This document shows, piece after piece, positions 9,085 to 19,100 of a stretch of 64,000 nucleotides of DNA. Source of the DNA: Leptospiraceae bacterium (GTDB taxonomy: Bacteria; Spirochaetota; Leptospiria; Leptospirales; Leptospiraceae); contig JACKPC010000001.1 in the NCBI GenBank assembly GCA_024233835.1, positions 558,001 through 622,000 of the forward strand, read 5' to 3'. How positions within the stretch are numbered: the stretch's first letter is position 1; each line of letters begins with the position of its first letter. Below the pieces are notes generated by a model. That model was not told the origin of the DNA. It saw only the letters and a program-made list of their open reading frames with translations, and did not search any database. A program made the translations under genes and the position numbers.

Positions 9085-9816
9085 ATGTTTGAAAAAAAGA
9101 TGATAGAAGTTCTTAAATCTGCACAACGTGTAGCCGTACTTACCGGCGCAGGTATTTCTAGTGAAAGTGGCATTCCTACCTTTAGAGGAAAAGGTGGTTA
9201 TTGGAAGAATTATAAAGCGGAAGAGTTAGCAACTCCTGAAGCATTTAATAGAGATCCAGCACTTGTTTGGAGTTGGTATGGAATGAGAAGGGAGGTTTGT
9301 CATAAAGCACAACCAAATCCTGCACATTATATTCTTGCCAGAATGGAAGAGTATTATCCAAATTTTCTTTTAATTACACAAAATGTAGATGGGCTTCATC
9401 GCAGAGCCGGTAATGCAAAAATTGTAGAAATTCATGGAAATATTTTTCATGCAAAATGCAAAATTTGTGATTGGAAAGATGAGTTTTTGGAAATTCCTCT
9501 AAAAAAAGAAATACCAAATTGTCCTGTTTGCGCTTCCATTATTCGTCCGGATATTGTTTGGTTTGGGGAAACTTATGATGATCAAAAATTAATTCAATCA
9601 CAATCTTTTCTTGCAAAGGCTGATTGTATACTGGTAATCGGAACTTCTGCTCTTATTTCTGTTCCGGTTCGGCTTGCTATGTTTTCAATTGCACAGGGGG
9701 CTTATTCTATTGAGTTGAATCCGGATAGTACCAGCCTTTCAGATAGAGTGGATGTAAGTATTAGAGGTAAAGCCGGAGAAATATTACCTGAAATCTGGAA
9801 AGATGTTCAGGCCTAA
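9085..9816 (+). CDS. cobB: Sir2-family NAD-dependent protein deacylase
   Basis: This 243-residue sirtuin has GAGISSESGIPTFRG (residues 21-35), TQNVDGLH (98-105), the catalytic His117 in EIHGN, a four-Cys zinc site (125,128,146,149) and RPDIVWFGE (154-162). Tyr65 and Arg68 (WYGMRR) match the YxxR pair that lets SIRT5/CobB-type enzymes accept succinyl-lysine, so desuccinylase activity is plausible besides deacetylation. I chose the ATG at 9085 because TTGGAGAG at 9073-9080 is its ribosome binding site, not an earlier TTG start. It stands between serS and a convergent MORN gene. Confidence 0.93.
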   Translation: MFEKKMIEVLKSAQRVAVLTGAGISSESGIPTFRGKGGYWKNYKAEELATPEAFNRDPALVWSWYGMRREVCHKAQPNPAHYILARMEEYYPNFLLITQNVDGLHRRAGNAKIVEIHGNIFHAKCKICDWKDEFLEIPLKKEIPNCPVCASIIRPDIVWFGETYDDQKLIQSQSFLAKADCILVIGTSALISVPVRLAMFSIAQGAYSIELNPDSTSLSDRVDVSIRGKAGEILPEIWKDVQA

Positions 9817-9836
9817 TCCGGCTTATTCTATATTTA

Positions 9837-10328
9837 TTATTTTATATCTTCTGATTGAATTTCTTTTCCTTCTTCATATACAACTTTTTTCTTTTGTCCA
9901 GAGGGAAGAATTTTTATACCGATACCGTGTTGTTTATCATTTCGAAAATCACCCTCATAGATGATTCCATTTGTATCTGTAAACTTTCCTTTTCCATCAA
10001 ATTTCCCTTCTCTGAAATCCCCTTCATATACCTTTCCGCTTTTAAAAGTGAACTTACCTTTCCCGTGAAATAAATCTTGTTTATAATATCCCTCATACAT
10101 ATCTCCATTCGTATAAACAAATTTTCCAAAGCCTTCTTTCTTTCCTTCTATAAAATCTCCATCATAGATATCGCCATTCTTATATTTCAAAATACCTTTT
10201 CCGTAAGGCTTTCTCCACTTTAAAAATCCCTTATATTCATCACCGGAATCATATTTTATATTACCTTCATACAGGCAGGATGTGAGTAAAAAGGTAAATG
10301 CGAGCAAAAAAAGAATCGTTTTTTTCAT
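9837..10328 (-). CDS. MORN-repeat lipoprotein
   Basis: This 163-residue protein begins with a lipoprotein signal (hydrophobic core, then LLTSC with Cys at about 17). Five or six MORN repeats follow, of the form YxGxFxxGKxxGxGxFxxxxG, at roughly 23-residue spacing. MORN repeats form beta-hairpin strips that bind lipids or proteins; here they would sit on the outer or inner membrane surface. The ATG at 10328 is preceded by GGAAGG and is preferred over an in-frame GTG five codons upstream. It converges on the sirtuin gene. The specific function is unknown. Confidence 0.88.
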   Translation of the reverse strand: MKKTILFLLAFTFLLTSCLYEGNIKYDSGDEYKGFLKWRKPYGKGILKYKNGDIYDGDFIEGKKEGFGKFVYTNGDMYEGYYKQDLFHGKGKFTFKSGKVYEGDFREGKFDGKGKFTDTNGIIYEGDFRNDKQHGIGIKILPSGQKKKVVYEEGKEIQSEDIK

Positions 10329-10518
10329 AGTGGACCTTCCCAAAATGTTGTAAAAATTTTATAGCCATTCTAATATTTCCGCAGATAAAAATAGAAAATA
10401 TTCTTATGGAAGCTATTTTCACCAGTTTTCCAGATTATGGTTCTTTCGCAAGCCTTTCTGTATACTTCATTTCTTGCAAAAGCTGGACATAGATAAGCCC
10501 GGTTAAAAACTTGTAGTT

Positions 10519-12195
10519 ATGGCTATATTTCTTATTGTTTTCGTTTCAATTATTAAGCTGTTTCTTTCTCTTAACGTTCTTATATTGCCGGATGAAGCGT
10601 ACTATTGGGATTGGTCTAGACACCTGGAGTTTTCTTATTATGACCAGGGACCGGGTGTCGCCCTCTACATCCGTGCTTTTACTTCTATTCTGGGTGATAA
10701 TTTGATCAGTATTCGAATAGCTGCTCTTTTCGCTTCCAGTATAAGCATTTTTTTCTTATATAAATCAGCCATTTATCTCGGTATGAGTCGGATACAGCAA
10801 TACCTTATAATTCTTATGTCCCATCTTACTCCGGCTTTCTTCTTTGGTTCTTTCTTGATGATGCATGATTCCTGTCTTTTACTCTTCTGGTCCATTGCTT
10901 TGTATCATAGCTTAGTTTTTATAAGAGAAGAAAAACCATTTGACTTATATATGATTTTCTTAATGTTAGGACTCGGTACTTTAAGTAAGCATACAATGAT
11001 TTTCTTTGCAGTATCTCTTATTTTATGGTTATTGTTTCATAAGAATAGATACTCTATTTTCAAATCCAAACACCTGTATATTTCTATCTTATTGTCAGCT
11101 ATTGTAGTTTCTCCTATGATTTATTGGAATATCATAAATGATTGGGAGAGTATTGAAGCTATACAATATCTTCGCTCAGCCGGAAATAACCTGATTACGG
11201 AAAAAAAAGTATCTACTGTTTTATTATTAAGTTCTCAGTTTTTTACTTTATCACCTACCTGGTTTATGGCTTTTCTTATACTACCATTATTATATAAAAT
11301 GAGAAAGATGAAAGATTTTTCAAAGGAAGATATTATAAAAAAAGATCTGCTCATTTTTCTTTTTATTAATTCAAGTGTTTTATATATCTACTTTTTTTAT
11401 ATGTCTTTCTTTAAAATGACTCAACCAAATTGGCTTTTTGCATCTTATCTTCCGATGTCTATACTTCTAATTTACTTTCTGAATAAAGAAGTGCAAACTT
11501 TACGCTTGCAAAAGATATTTAATTATCTAATATACTCAGGATTCCTGATAAGTCTATTTTTTATTCTGGGAGGCTTTCTGATAGAGGCCATAACAGAAAA
11601 GTTCAAAATATCAAAAAGTGCTTATTATTCTCCCCTGGGTAAATATGGTGGATATAGAGAAGCAATAAAGAATATAGAAGCATTTCAAAAAACGGAATAC
11701 CCTTCAAGTAAAATTATAGCGAATCGATATCAGGATGCAGCTCTTGCAGGATGGTATCTACAGGGAAATCCTTTTATTCAATCTATAAACATATTGCAAA
11801 AAAATCAGTATTCTCACTGGACAAATATGGAAAAAGGAAAAGACTATATAATTTTTCATATTGAAGATGATCCCTGCAATACAAATATGAATTTAACCGA
11901 ATTCATTTTAAGCAATATGTTTACCGAATTAAAATCTTTTCCGGAAAAACTGGTAATCAAGGATGGTAGAATATTGAAAAAGTATAAATACTGGTATGGT
12001 AAGAATTATCAGAAAACCTGGTATGATGTGTGGTTTATGAATTTTAACAAGCAATTATTTTCGGCATATACTTCCGGATTTAACTTAAGCCTATCGGAAT
12101 ATGAGAAGCACCATAATCTCTTTACGAAAGTATTATTCTCTATGTTTAGCAATAATAATGCAACATTTCAAGAGTTTTGCGGAGAAGGAAAATGA
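10519..12195 (+). CDS. ArnT/PMT-like family 39 glycosyltransferase
   Basis: This 558-residue integral membrane protein has about ten to twelve transmembrane helices. The first periplasmic loop carries the GT39 signature (PDEAYYWDWSRHLEFSYYDQGP), whose Asp-Glu pair provides the catalytic acidic residue in this fold. Such enzymes move a sugar from a polyprenyl-phosphate carrier to a lipid or protein. The family's usual DHPP is DQGP here. The substrate cannot be told. The C-terminal 200 residues are probably a periplasmic domain. It overlaps the next lipoprotein gene by four bases (ATGA), which suggests coupled translation. Confidence 0.85.
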   Translation: MAIFLIVFVSIIKLFLSLNVLILPDEAYYWDWSRHLEFSYYDQGPGVALYIRAFTSILGDNLISIRIAALFASSISIFFLYKSAIYLGMSRIQQYLIILMSHLTPAFFFGSFLMMHDSCLLLFWSIALYHSLVFIREEKPFDLYMIFLMLGLGTLSKHTMIFFAVSLILWLLFHKNRYSIFKSKHLYISILLSAIVVSPMIYWNIINDWESIEAIQYLRSAGNNLITEKKVSTVLLLSSQFFTLSPTWFMAFLILPLLYKMRKMKDFSKEDIIKKDLLIFLFINSSVLYIYFFYMSFFKMTQPNWLFASYLPMSILLIYFLNKEVQTLRLQKIFNYLIYSGFLISLFFILGGFLIEAITEKFKISKSAYYSPLGKYGGYREAIKNIEAFQKTEYPSSKIIANRYQDAALAGWYLQGNPFIQSINILQKNQYSHWTNMEKGKDYIIFHIEDDPCNTNMNLTEFILSNMFTELKSFPEKLVIKDGRILKKYKYWYGKNYQKTWYDVWFMNFNKQLFSAYTSGFNLSLSEYEKHHNLFTKVLFSMFSNNNATFQEFCGEGK

Positions 12196-12590
12196 AGTCA
12201 ATATTATATTTTTTTTTATTTTTCTTTCTAATGTTTTGTTCAAAACCAAAGAGCCATTTCCCTACTGATTATAGAAAATATGTAAAAGAAACTGCGGAGT
12301 TGTTTTGCAAGGAAATTGTTTCTTGTTCATTCTCACAATATAGAACTATTCCTAAAAAAAACAGAGAAGCTTATACACTAACTGCCTGTATACAGGAGCT
12401 TAATAAAAGCCTTGATGTATTGATACCTTTGCAGGATGATAATTTAAAAATGCTTATTTTTCAATGCTTCGAAAAGAGGAAAAAAATGTTAGGTAACTGC
12501 GAAAAATTTATAAATTCGCCTATTAGTATTTCTGAATGTAGTTTGGCCTTTAAGAGGAATGCCTTTCTTTTAAATCAGAAAATGAAATAA
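12192..12590 (+). CDS. Small cysteine-containing lipoprotein
   Basis: This 132-residue protein has a short signal with a lipobox around LMFCSK (Cys at about 17). The mature part contains several further Cys residues (in FCKEIVSC, TACIQE, QCFEK, GNCEKF and SECSL), so disulfides are likely in the periplasm or on the surface. The ATG at 12192 overlaps the glycosyltransferase stop as ATGA and has GGAGAAGGA upstream. I do not recognise a family. The coupling suggests a job linked to the glycosyltransferase, but nothing in the sequence proves it. Confidence 0.7.
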   Translation: MKSILYFFLFFFLMFCSKPKSHFPTDYRKYVKETAELFCKEIVSCSFSQYRTIPKKNREAYTLTACIQELNKSLDVLIPLQDDNLKMLIFQCFEKRKKMLGNCEKFINSPISISECSLAFKRNAFLLNQKMK

Positions 12591-12663
12591 TTACTTTTAT
12601 TTTCTGATTTTTCTTTACAGGATAGAAGAAAATATTCCAATATCAAATAAGCAAGAGGTTTTT

Positions 12664-12942
12664 ATGCCGAACATTCATGAAGAACTTAAGCAGGAAGAGT
12701 TACTTTCTACCGATAATCTATATGGGAACAAAGTGATACTTTACAATGATGACTATAACACATTTGATCATGTAGAGTTATGCCTTATGAAAATTTGTAT
12801 GAAGTCAGAAAAAGAAGCCCAACGAATTGCATTAGAAGCACATAATAAGGGTCGAGCTATTTGCTATGAAGGGAGTCATGAAGTCTGCGAAACAGTTGCA
12901 GAAAAAATGTCACTACAAAACTTAAGTGTTACAATTGAATAA
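12664..12942 (+). CDS. clpS: ClpS adaptor of the ClpAP protease
   Basis: This 92-residue ClpS delivers N-degron substrates to ClpA. The core shows the signature LYNDDYNTFDHV, with the Asn-Asp pair of the N-degron pocket, followed by the helical middle and the GRAICYEG and VTIE strands. A clpA gene usually lies directly downstream in proteobacteria, but here the next gene is an unrelated convergent kinase. It is therefore an orphan clpS in this locus. Its start is preceded by AAGAGG. Confidence 0.95.
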   Translation: MPNIHEELKQEELLSTDNLYGNKVILYNDDYNTFDHVELCLMKICMKSEKEAQRIALEAHNKGRAICYEGSHEVCETVAEKMSLQNLSVTIE

Positions 12943-12947
12943 TGTTC

Positions 12948-14747
12948 TCAGGAGTTCTTTACTGAGATAGGAAGAACTATTCTGAAACTGGTTTTTCCGG
13001 TTTCGGAGCTAAACTCTATCTTTCCTTTATGCTTTTCTATGATTCCCTTGACAATGCCCAATCCGAGTCCTGAACCTTCTCCCTGATCTTTTGTTGTGAA
13101 AAAAGGATCCCAAATTCTATCCTGAATCTCTATAGGAATTCCACAGCCTGTATCTATTACTTCTACACATACAAAAAGTTCATCAAGCAGATAAGTTTTG
13201 ATTTCCAGATTCCCCTCTCCTTTCATTGCATGAATTGCATTTTGTATTACATTTGTCCATACCTGGTTAAGTTCATCTATATTACAGAAAACTCTGGGAA
13301 TATTATCATAAGAGCGAATTACTTTAATACCATGTTTTATTTGGCTGTTCAGAATAATTAAAGTATTTTCAATTCCTTCTACAAGGTCTGCCTCTGCAAA
13401 GCTTGCTTGATCCAGATGAGAATAGTATTTTAAAGCTCTCACGATTCGAACAATATTCTTAATAGAATATTTTATATTTTTTTGATTCCTTTGCATACTG
13501 GTTACATTTGCAATATATTGAAAAACTTCATTTCCACCCACTTTGACAATATCTACAAGTAATTCATCAATTTCTAATAATTTCTTCTCTATAATGAAAT
13601 TGCAAATTTCAGTAAGAAGGGGATCTTTCAAATCTTTTTCGGCATGTTTTTCTTTAAGTGCTTTCTTGAATTTAAACTTACTGCGATTATCAATGATTGT
13701 TTTATTTTCTGAATTTAAGATTGTATCTAAAAGTTTCTCTACTTTTATTTTTAGCTCTTCATCTTGAAAGAACTTACAGAGTGTGCTAATATTTTTAAAA
13801 ACATGTTGCATATTTCCTTCGAGATTATCTGCGGAGCCATTGATGACACCGGCAGGTGTATTAATTTCATGTGCAATTCCTGCAACCATAACCCCGAGAG
13901 AAGCCATTTTTTCCGACATAACCAATTGCGATTGAGCTTCTTCGAGAGCCCTTGTTCTTTCCTTAACTTTTGTTTCCAAATTTTCTGTCAATTGCGTTAG
14001 ACGGCTATAGAAGATTGCATTTGATAGGGACATTACTGATATAGATTTTATATCATAAAAACGTTCCAGTTCTATCCTATGAAAATTTAGTTCTGAAATT
14101 TTAGAAGAGATACAAAGAATTCCTAATAAGCTATTATTCATGGTAAGAGGAATAACCAGGCTGGCATCTGATTTGGAAAAAAAATCCCTGGCAGGATGTT
14201 TAATTTTTTCTAATTCTTCAAAACTCTCAAAATTATCCGGAGAAAATATTCCATCATTATCGGCAAGCCATAGAAGAAAAGGATCGTAAACATAGAAATG
14301 ATCATCGATTAACTCTGAAGATGGATGGGGACGGAATACGCCCTGCTCTTCATCCCACAAATATAGTTTTGACCAGTTAACATGGAATGTATTTTCAATA
14401 AAAGAAGTGATGGTTGTGCAAATTGATGGAATGGAATTCAGTGATAGAAGTTTATCTTTTAGTTTATCAACAGCTGAAAGATAATCCAGTCTATCCCGAT
14501 TCGAATCCAAAAGAGAACGAATACTTTTTTTTTCCTTGAATCTTCCATAAAACCATAGAAGTATAAATCCTATTGTATTCAAAAGGAAAATAATGCTAAC
14601 ATCTAAAAGAAAATTTCTTGTTTCTTCCGGCCTGGACTGAAATTTATAATTTACAAAATAAAGAGAAAAATATTGGAATATAAAAATACAAATGATAACC
14701 AGTACTGGAAACAAAAGGCCCTTCGTATAATGAAAATGGCTTCTCAT
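12948..14747 (-). CDS. Membrane sensor histidine kinase with GAF domain
   Basis: This 599-residue kinase has two N-terminal transmembrane helices (about 8-34 and 46-66), a GAF-like domain (about 100-255) and a coiled-coil linker. A DHp region with the phospho-acceptor His in GIAHEINTPAG follows, extended by about 100 residues. The C-terminal HATPase has N (QNAIHAM), G1 (DTGCGIP), F (DPFFTT) and G2 (GSGLGLGIV) boxes. No receiver or response regulator gene is adjacent, so its partner is elsewhere. The ATG at 14747 has GGAGAAG upstream. The extended DHp is typical of a kinase subgroup common in Leptospira and cyanobacteria. Confidence 0.92.
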   Translation of the reverse strand: MRSHFHYTKGLLFPVLVIICIFIFQYFSLYFVNYKFQSRPEETRNFLLDVSIIFLLNTIGFILLWFYGRFKEKKSIRSLLDSNRDRLDYLSAVDKLKDKLLSLNSIPSICTTITSFIENTFHVNWSKLYLWDEEQGVFRPHPSSELIDDHFYVYDPFLLWLADNDGIFSPDNFESFEELEKIKHPARDFFSKSDASLVIPLTMNNSLLGILCISSKISELNFHRIELERFYDIKSISVMSLSNAIFYSRLTQLTENLETKVKERTRALEEAQSQLVMSEKMASLGVMVAGIAHEINTPAGVINGSADNLEGNMQHVFKNISTLCKFFQDEELKIKVEKLLDTILNSENKTIIDNRSKFKFKKALKEKHAEKDLKDPLLTEICNFIIEKKLLEIDELLVDIVKVGGNEVFQYIANVTSMQRNQKNIKYSIKNIVRIVRALKYYSHLDQASFAEADLVEGIENTLIILNSQIKHGIKVIRSYDNIPRVFCNIDELNQVWTNVIQNAIHAMKGEGNLEIKTYLLDELFVCVEVIDTGCGIPIEIQDRIWDPFFTTKDQGEGSGLGLGIVKGIIEKHKGKIEFSSETGKTSFRIVLPISVKNS

Positions 14748-14822
14748 ACAATCACTTCTCCGATAAAAACATTATCCAACCGGCAGCTTATTCTCCCGGA
14801 TAAATAAATTAATTCAAATCGA

Positions 14823-15776
14823 ATGAGTACTGTCAAAGAAAAATTTATTCTATCGAGGATTTATGGGGCTATCTATGAAATCTACAACCCGCAGTTTGGA
14901 AACGTTCACGCAGTATTAAAAGGTAGACTCCGTCTTGGAAGGAGCGAGGAAAGGCATCCCTTTGTTGTAGGAGACAGGATACTGGCAGAGCCCGGTACCG
15001 GAGAAGAATGGGTTATACTGGAAAAAGAGGAAAGAAAAAATTTTTTAACCAGAAAAAGTGTGTTTGCTGATACGCATGTTCTCTGTTCAAATGTTGATAA
15101 TCTTTTAATAATTGCTTCTCTCGAAAGCCCGGTAACCAAGGATAGTTTTATCGATCGTTGTTTGGCGGCGGCTTTCTTTGGGAAAATTCATCCCCTGATT
15201 GTATTTAATAAAACAGATCTTGCTAAGAATGCTCTAATAGAGGATAAACAGGAAAAATATAATCATCTTGGTTATGAAGTTTATACCGTATCCTGTCTGG
15301 AAGAGGGGAGTATAGAGGTCCTAAAGAATAGGATAGCAGGACAGACAACTTTTTTTGCAGGGAATTCCGGAGTAGGAAAATCATCTCTCTTAAATCTAAT
15401 ATCCGGAATCAAAATACAATCTATTGGAAATGTTAGTATTTCTACACAGAAAGGTAGGCATACGACAACTAATACAAGAGCTATTTTTTTAGAAGAGAAT
15501 ACAATTCTTATTGATTCTCCGGGGATTAAAGAATGGGGACTTTTACACTTACAGGTTCATGAAGCTCTCGAAACATTCCCGGAGTTTTGGTCTTTAAAAG
15601 AGGAATGCCAATCGGTTGATTGTTGTAATGGATCTAAACGCTGTGAAATATTGAAGAACAGGGAGGATATTGAAATTTCTCCTGAAAGAAAAAAAAGCCT
15701 CGAAGCAATTCTTCAGTCCATACAGAAACCCGGAAAACATAAAACCTCTGTTTATACACGTAAGACCAGAAGATAG
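14823..15776 (+). CDS. rsgA: Ribosome small-subunit-dependent GTPase A
   Basis: This 317-residue circularly permuted GTPase assists late 30S maturation. It has an N-terminal OB fold, then the permuted motif order: NKTD (G4), GNSGVGKSSLLN (G1) and DSPGIKEWGL (G3). A C-terminal zinc-binding stretch follows with Cys residues in EECQSVDCCNGSKRCEIL. The usual His ligand of that zinc site is not obvious, and a Cys may substitute. It is transcribed away from the upstream kinase gene. Confidence 0.95.
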   Translation: MSTVKEKFILSRIYGAIYEIYNPQFGNVHAVLKGRLRLGRSEERHPFVVGDRILAEPGTGEEWVILEKEERKNFLTRKSVFADTHVLCSNVDNLLIIASLESPVTKDSFIDRCLAAAFFGKIHPLIVFNKTDLAKNALIEDKQEKYNHLGYEVYTVSCLEEGSIEVLKNRIAGQTTFFAGNSGVGKSSLLNLISGIKIQSIGNVSISTQKGRHTTTNTRAIFLEENTILIDSPGIKEWGLLHLQVHEALETFPEFWSLKEECQSVDCCNGSKRCEILKNREDIEISPERKKSLEAILQSIQKPGKHKTSVYTRKTRR

Positions 15777-15796
15777 TATTGTTTTAAAATAAGAAG

Positions 15797-16066
15797 TTAA
15801 TCAATATTCTTAATATACCAGTAATGTGTAATAATTCCCAGAAGAAAACCTATTAGCAAAAAGAAAATTTCTTTATAACTAAAAATCACAGTTTTATTAT
15901 CATCTTTCGTTTCGAAAAAATTTTTAGCTTCTTCAGAACTTGTTTCTTGAACCATATCAGAAAAAGACCGATTTGTATCCTGAAAAAAGGAACGAATTTC
16001 TTCCGGGAGTTCTTCGATACTTCGGTACTCTTTTCCTTTATAAAAAAAACGCTTTGATTTATCCAT
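15797..16066 (-). CDS. Small tail-anchored membrane protein of unknown function
   Basis: This 89-residue protein has a charged soluble N-terminal part, beginning with a basic YKGKEYRSIEELPEEIR stretch. A single hydrophobic segment lies near the C-terminus (about 65-84). The N-terminal motif resembles the short 'required for protease' style beta-hairpins seen in several small Leptospira proteins, but I do not recognise a family. It converges on rsgA and is divergent from the giant repeat protein, with about 70 bases between the two starts. Confidence 0.6.
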   Translation of the reverse strand: MDKSKRFFYKGKEYRSIEELPEEIRSFFQDTNRSFSDMVQETSSEEAKNFFETKDDNKTVIFSYKEIFFLLIGFLLGIITHYWYIKNID

Positions 16067-16135
16067 AATCGTATTGAAAATAAGAATAATTTCTTTACAA
16101 GCCTTTTGAACTATGTATTCATTTTTCTTAAACAG

Positions 16136-19100
16136 ATGAGAACCTTATATTTTCTTTTATACTTTATTATCAGCCTTAGTACTGTTCTTTTAGGAAGTGA
16201 TTGGCCGGATTTACATGAAGGTGACAGGACATATTATGGAAGCGAACGACAGGAAAAGTTTGAACAGGATGGGCTTTTCTGGAAGTTAGAACGCTGGGAT
16301 AATCATTATTCCAATCAGGTTTTCTGGTTATATAAGTATACCGATTATCCTAAATACCAATCAACAGAGTTATTTCCTTTTTTTTATAAGGAAGAAAGCA
16401 AGCTGGATAAAAGAAAAAGTACACGCATCTTCAATTCAGTTTCCACACAGGAAATGGACAGCAATCATTACACTTTCTTTCCTTTCTGGTTTCAGGGTAG
16501 AAAAGATAATACGGATAAAACCTATTATTCCTTGATTCCTTTCTTTTATACATCTTCGTACGGTAGTTCAGAAAAAGAAGGCGAGGATTTTAAACTGATT
16601 ACTCCTCTCGGATACTATCAAAAAACTCCCCGGGAAAAAGATTGGTTTGTTCCTATTATCCCCTTGATTTCCGGAAATCAAAATGAAACTTCAAGTGCTT
16701 ATCATATTTTTTGGCTAATCAACTTAAATTCCACAAAGCAAGAAGGTTTAAAATCTTTTAATATATTACCCCTGGTTTATTATGGTAAAGAAAATAATGA
16801 GCGGTATCAGTCGAGTTATTTTGCCTTTCTTCCTTTGTATTCCAGAATAGAAACAAACGATGATACCGATTTTTTGCACATTTTTCCTCTAAATTTTTAT
16901 TGGAGAAATACTTCCGAGAAAACGGGTTTATTCTTTCCTTTTTTTTATTATAATAAACAATATGATGAAAAGAAAGAGGTCGTAGGTAATACGTATATAG
17001 CTCCTTTTTTTTATAAAGACTCTTATAAAGATCAGGATACTTTTTATTTTTTAAATTACTATAACCATGAAAGATTTGGAAAAGATGCAGAAAAAGATTT
17101 ATATTTTTTTCCATTTTATTTTTATAATAGTACCCTGACAGGAAATTCCCGGCTTGTTTTTCCTCTTTTTTATCGGGAGTGGAAAAGTGATGGAAGTACT
17201 TACTGGAATATTCTCGGATTTATGCACTGGGAAAATGATGTAAATAAAAAATATAACGATTCTACAATATTTCCTTTTTATGTAAAAAGATACGACAAAG
17301 AAAAACCTGAAGAGAGAGGTCAGATTTACGGCTTTCCGTATTATATCAGTTGGTCTGAGGAAGAAGAATTTAGCTCTATTCTTCTCTGGTATAGTAATAC
17401 CGATAAAAAATCAGGAAATTTTTTCAAAATGTTTCTTCCCCTGTATTATAAATGGAAATCCGAAAACTCAGAAGCCAACATTCTTCTTCCTATAAGTCTG
17501 GAATACAAAGATAAGGAAAGCAATGAAACCTATGATATGTACTTACTCGGTTTACTGAAAGAGAATAAATCCGGATTTTTGCAACCGGATATGAGTATTG
17601 ATTTTGGAAAAAAAGAAGGCTTCTGGTATATGGATACAGACATTTCTTTTCTCTATTACTTTGCTCGCTATAGTTCAAGAATAACAGGTAAAAATCCTTT
17701 TGCCGGTTATGAATATAACGAAGATGAACTTAAGAAAGCCGAACAGCTTGAGGAAGAGAAAAAAAAGATAGAAGAAAAAAAAGAATTACAAGATCCACTA
17801 TTCAATGAACTTGCTGAAGAGAGGAGTTCTATAGAAGAAAATAAAGCTGCCTTAAGTAAATATAAAACTATTGATAGAGAGAACTCGCTTTCTTTTAACG
17901 GTTTAAACTTATTCTTTGGAATTTTTGCTTATGAAAAAGCGGATACAAAAACGCATACCCGTGTTTTTCCTCTTTATTGGTTAAGTTGGGATGAAACTTC
18001 TGAAGATAGAGTGCAGGTAATTCCTCCAATATTTGTTTGGTATAAAGATTTACAAAAAGAATACTACGTTTTCTTTCCATTTTACGGTAAGCAGGAAGAA
18101 GGTAAATCCTTTATAAAATCTTACGGACTATTTGCCTATATTGATGAATACGATGAAACTGAAGATAGAAAAGAAATTTCGGTGGTATGGCCTTTTTTTA
18201 ATAAATATACAATGAAACAAAAAAACGGTCACAGGTTACTTCCGTTTTATTATCATACAAACGAATTAAATGAATCAGGAACGATCTCTGATACAGTCAG
18301 CATTCTGTATTACTATTCCAAAACAGTTCATGAAGAAGATAAAACTTACAATTCAAGTCTTTTTGTTTATCCGATTATTTTTTATCAGACAAAAGATGTA
18401 CTGAAGGATAAAGAAATTACACAGCAATTTTCTATTCTCCTTCCTCACTTTTATGATTTTGAGATAGACGAGTACGTAATCAAGCGACATTTATTTACAC
18501 CTTTTAACTATCATGAAAACCATGTTTATAAAGATAATAATGGAGAATTAAAAGAAGATTATTTTCATGAGTATCTATTCTTTGCTTATTATACCGGCAA
18601 AGAATATGAAGATCGATTTAGAGGAGCTTTATTCGGTTTACTCGGATACGGTAACGAGGGTAATCGGAAATACCATAGAGCTCTTCCTTTTTATAGTTAT
18701 TCCTCAAATGAAAAAAGCGATTCCCTCTCTTTATATCCTCTTCTGTACTTTTCTGATAACTATGAGTCGGAAAGTGATACTTATTATTCTGCTATTAACC
18801 CTCTATATTATTATAAGAATACAAAGAGTGTAAATAAGGATTCGGAATCAAAAAAGGAAGCCTATATTTTTCCTCTTCTCTTTTATTATAATTCCCATCC
18901 ATCTACCTATAATTTCTTATTTCTTATTCATAATAAAACAACTGACTCAGAAAAAGTATCCTATTTCTTGCCTTTCTATTTTTATAATACAGATTATAAG
19001 GATTCTTTCAGTTTCTTTCTTTTCGGATACTATAGGGAAAAAAATGAAAATACAGATTCTCACAATTTTTTATATCTTTTTAGAAAAAAAGAGACTACAT

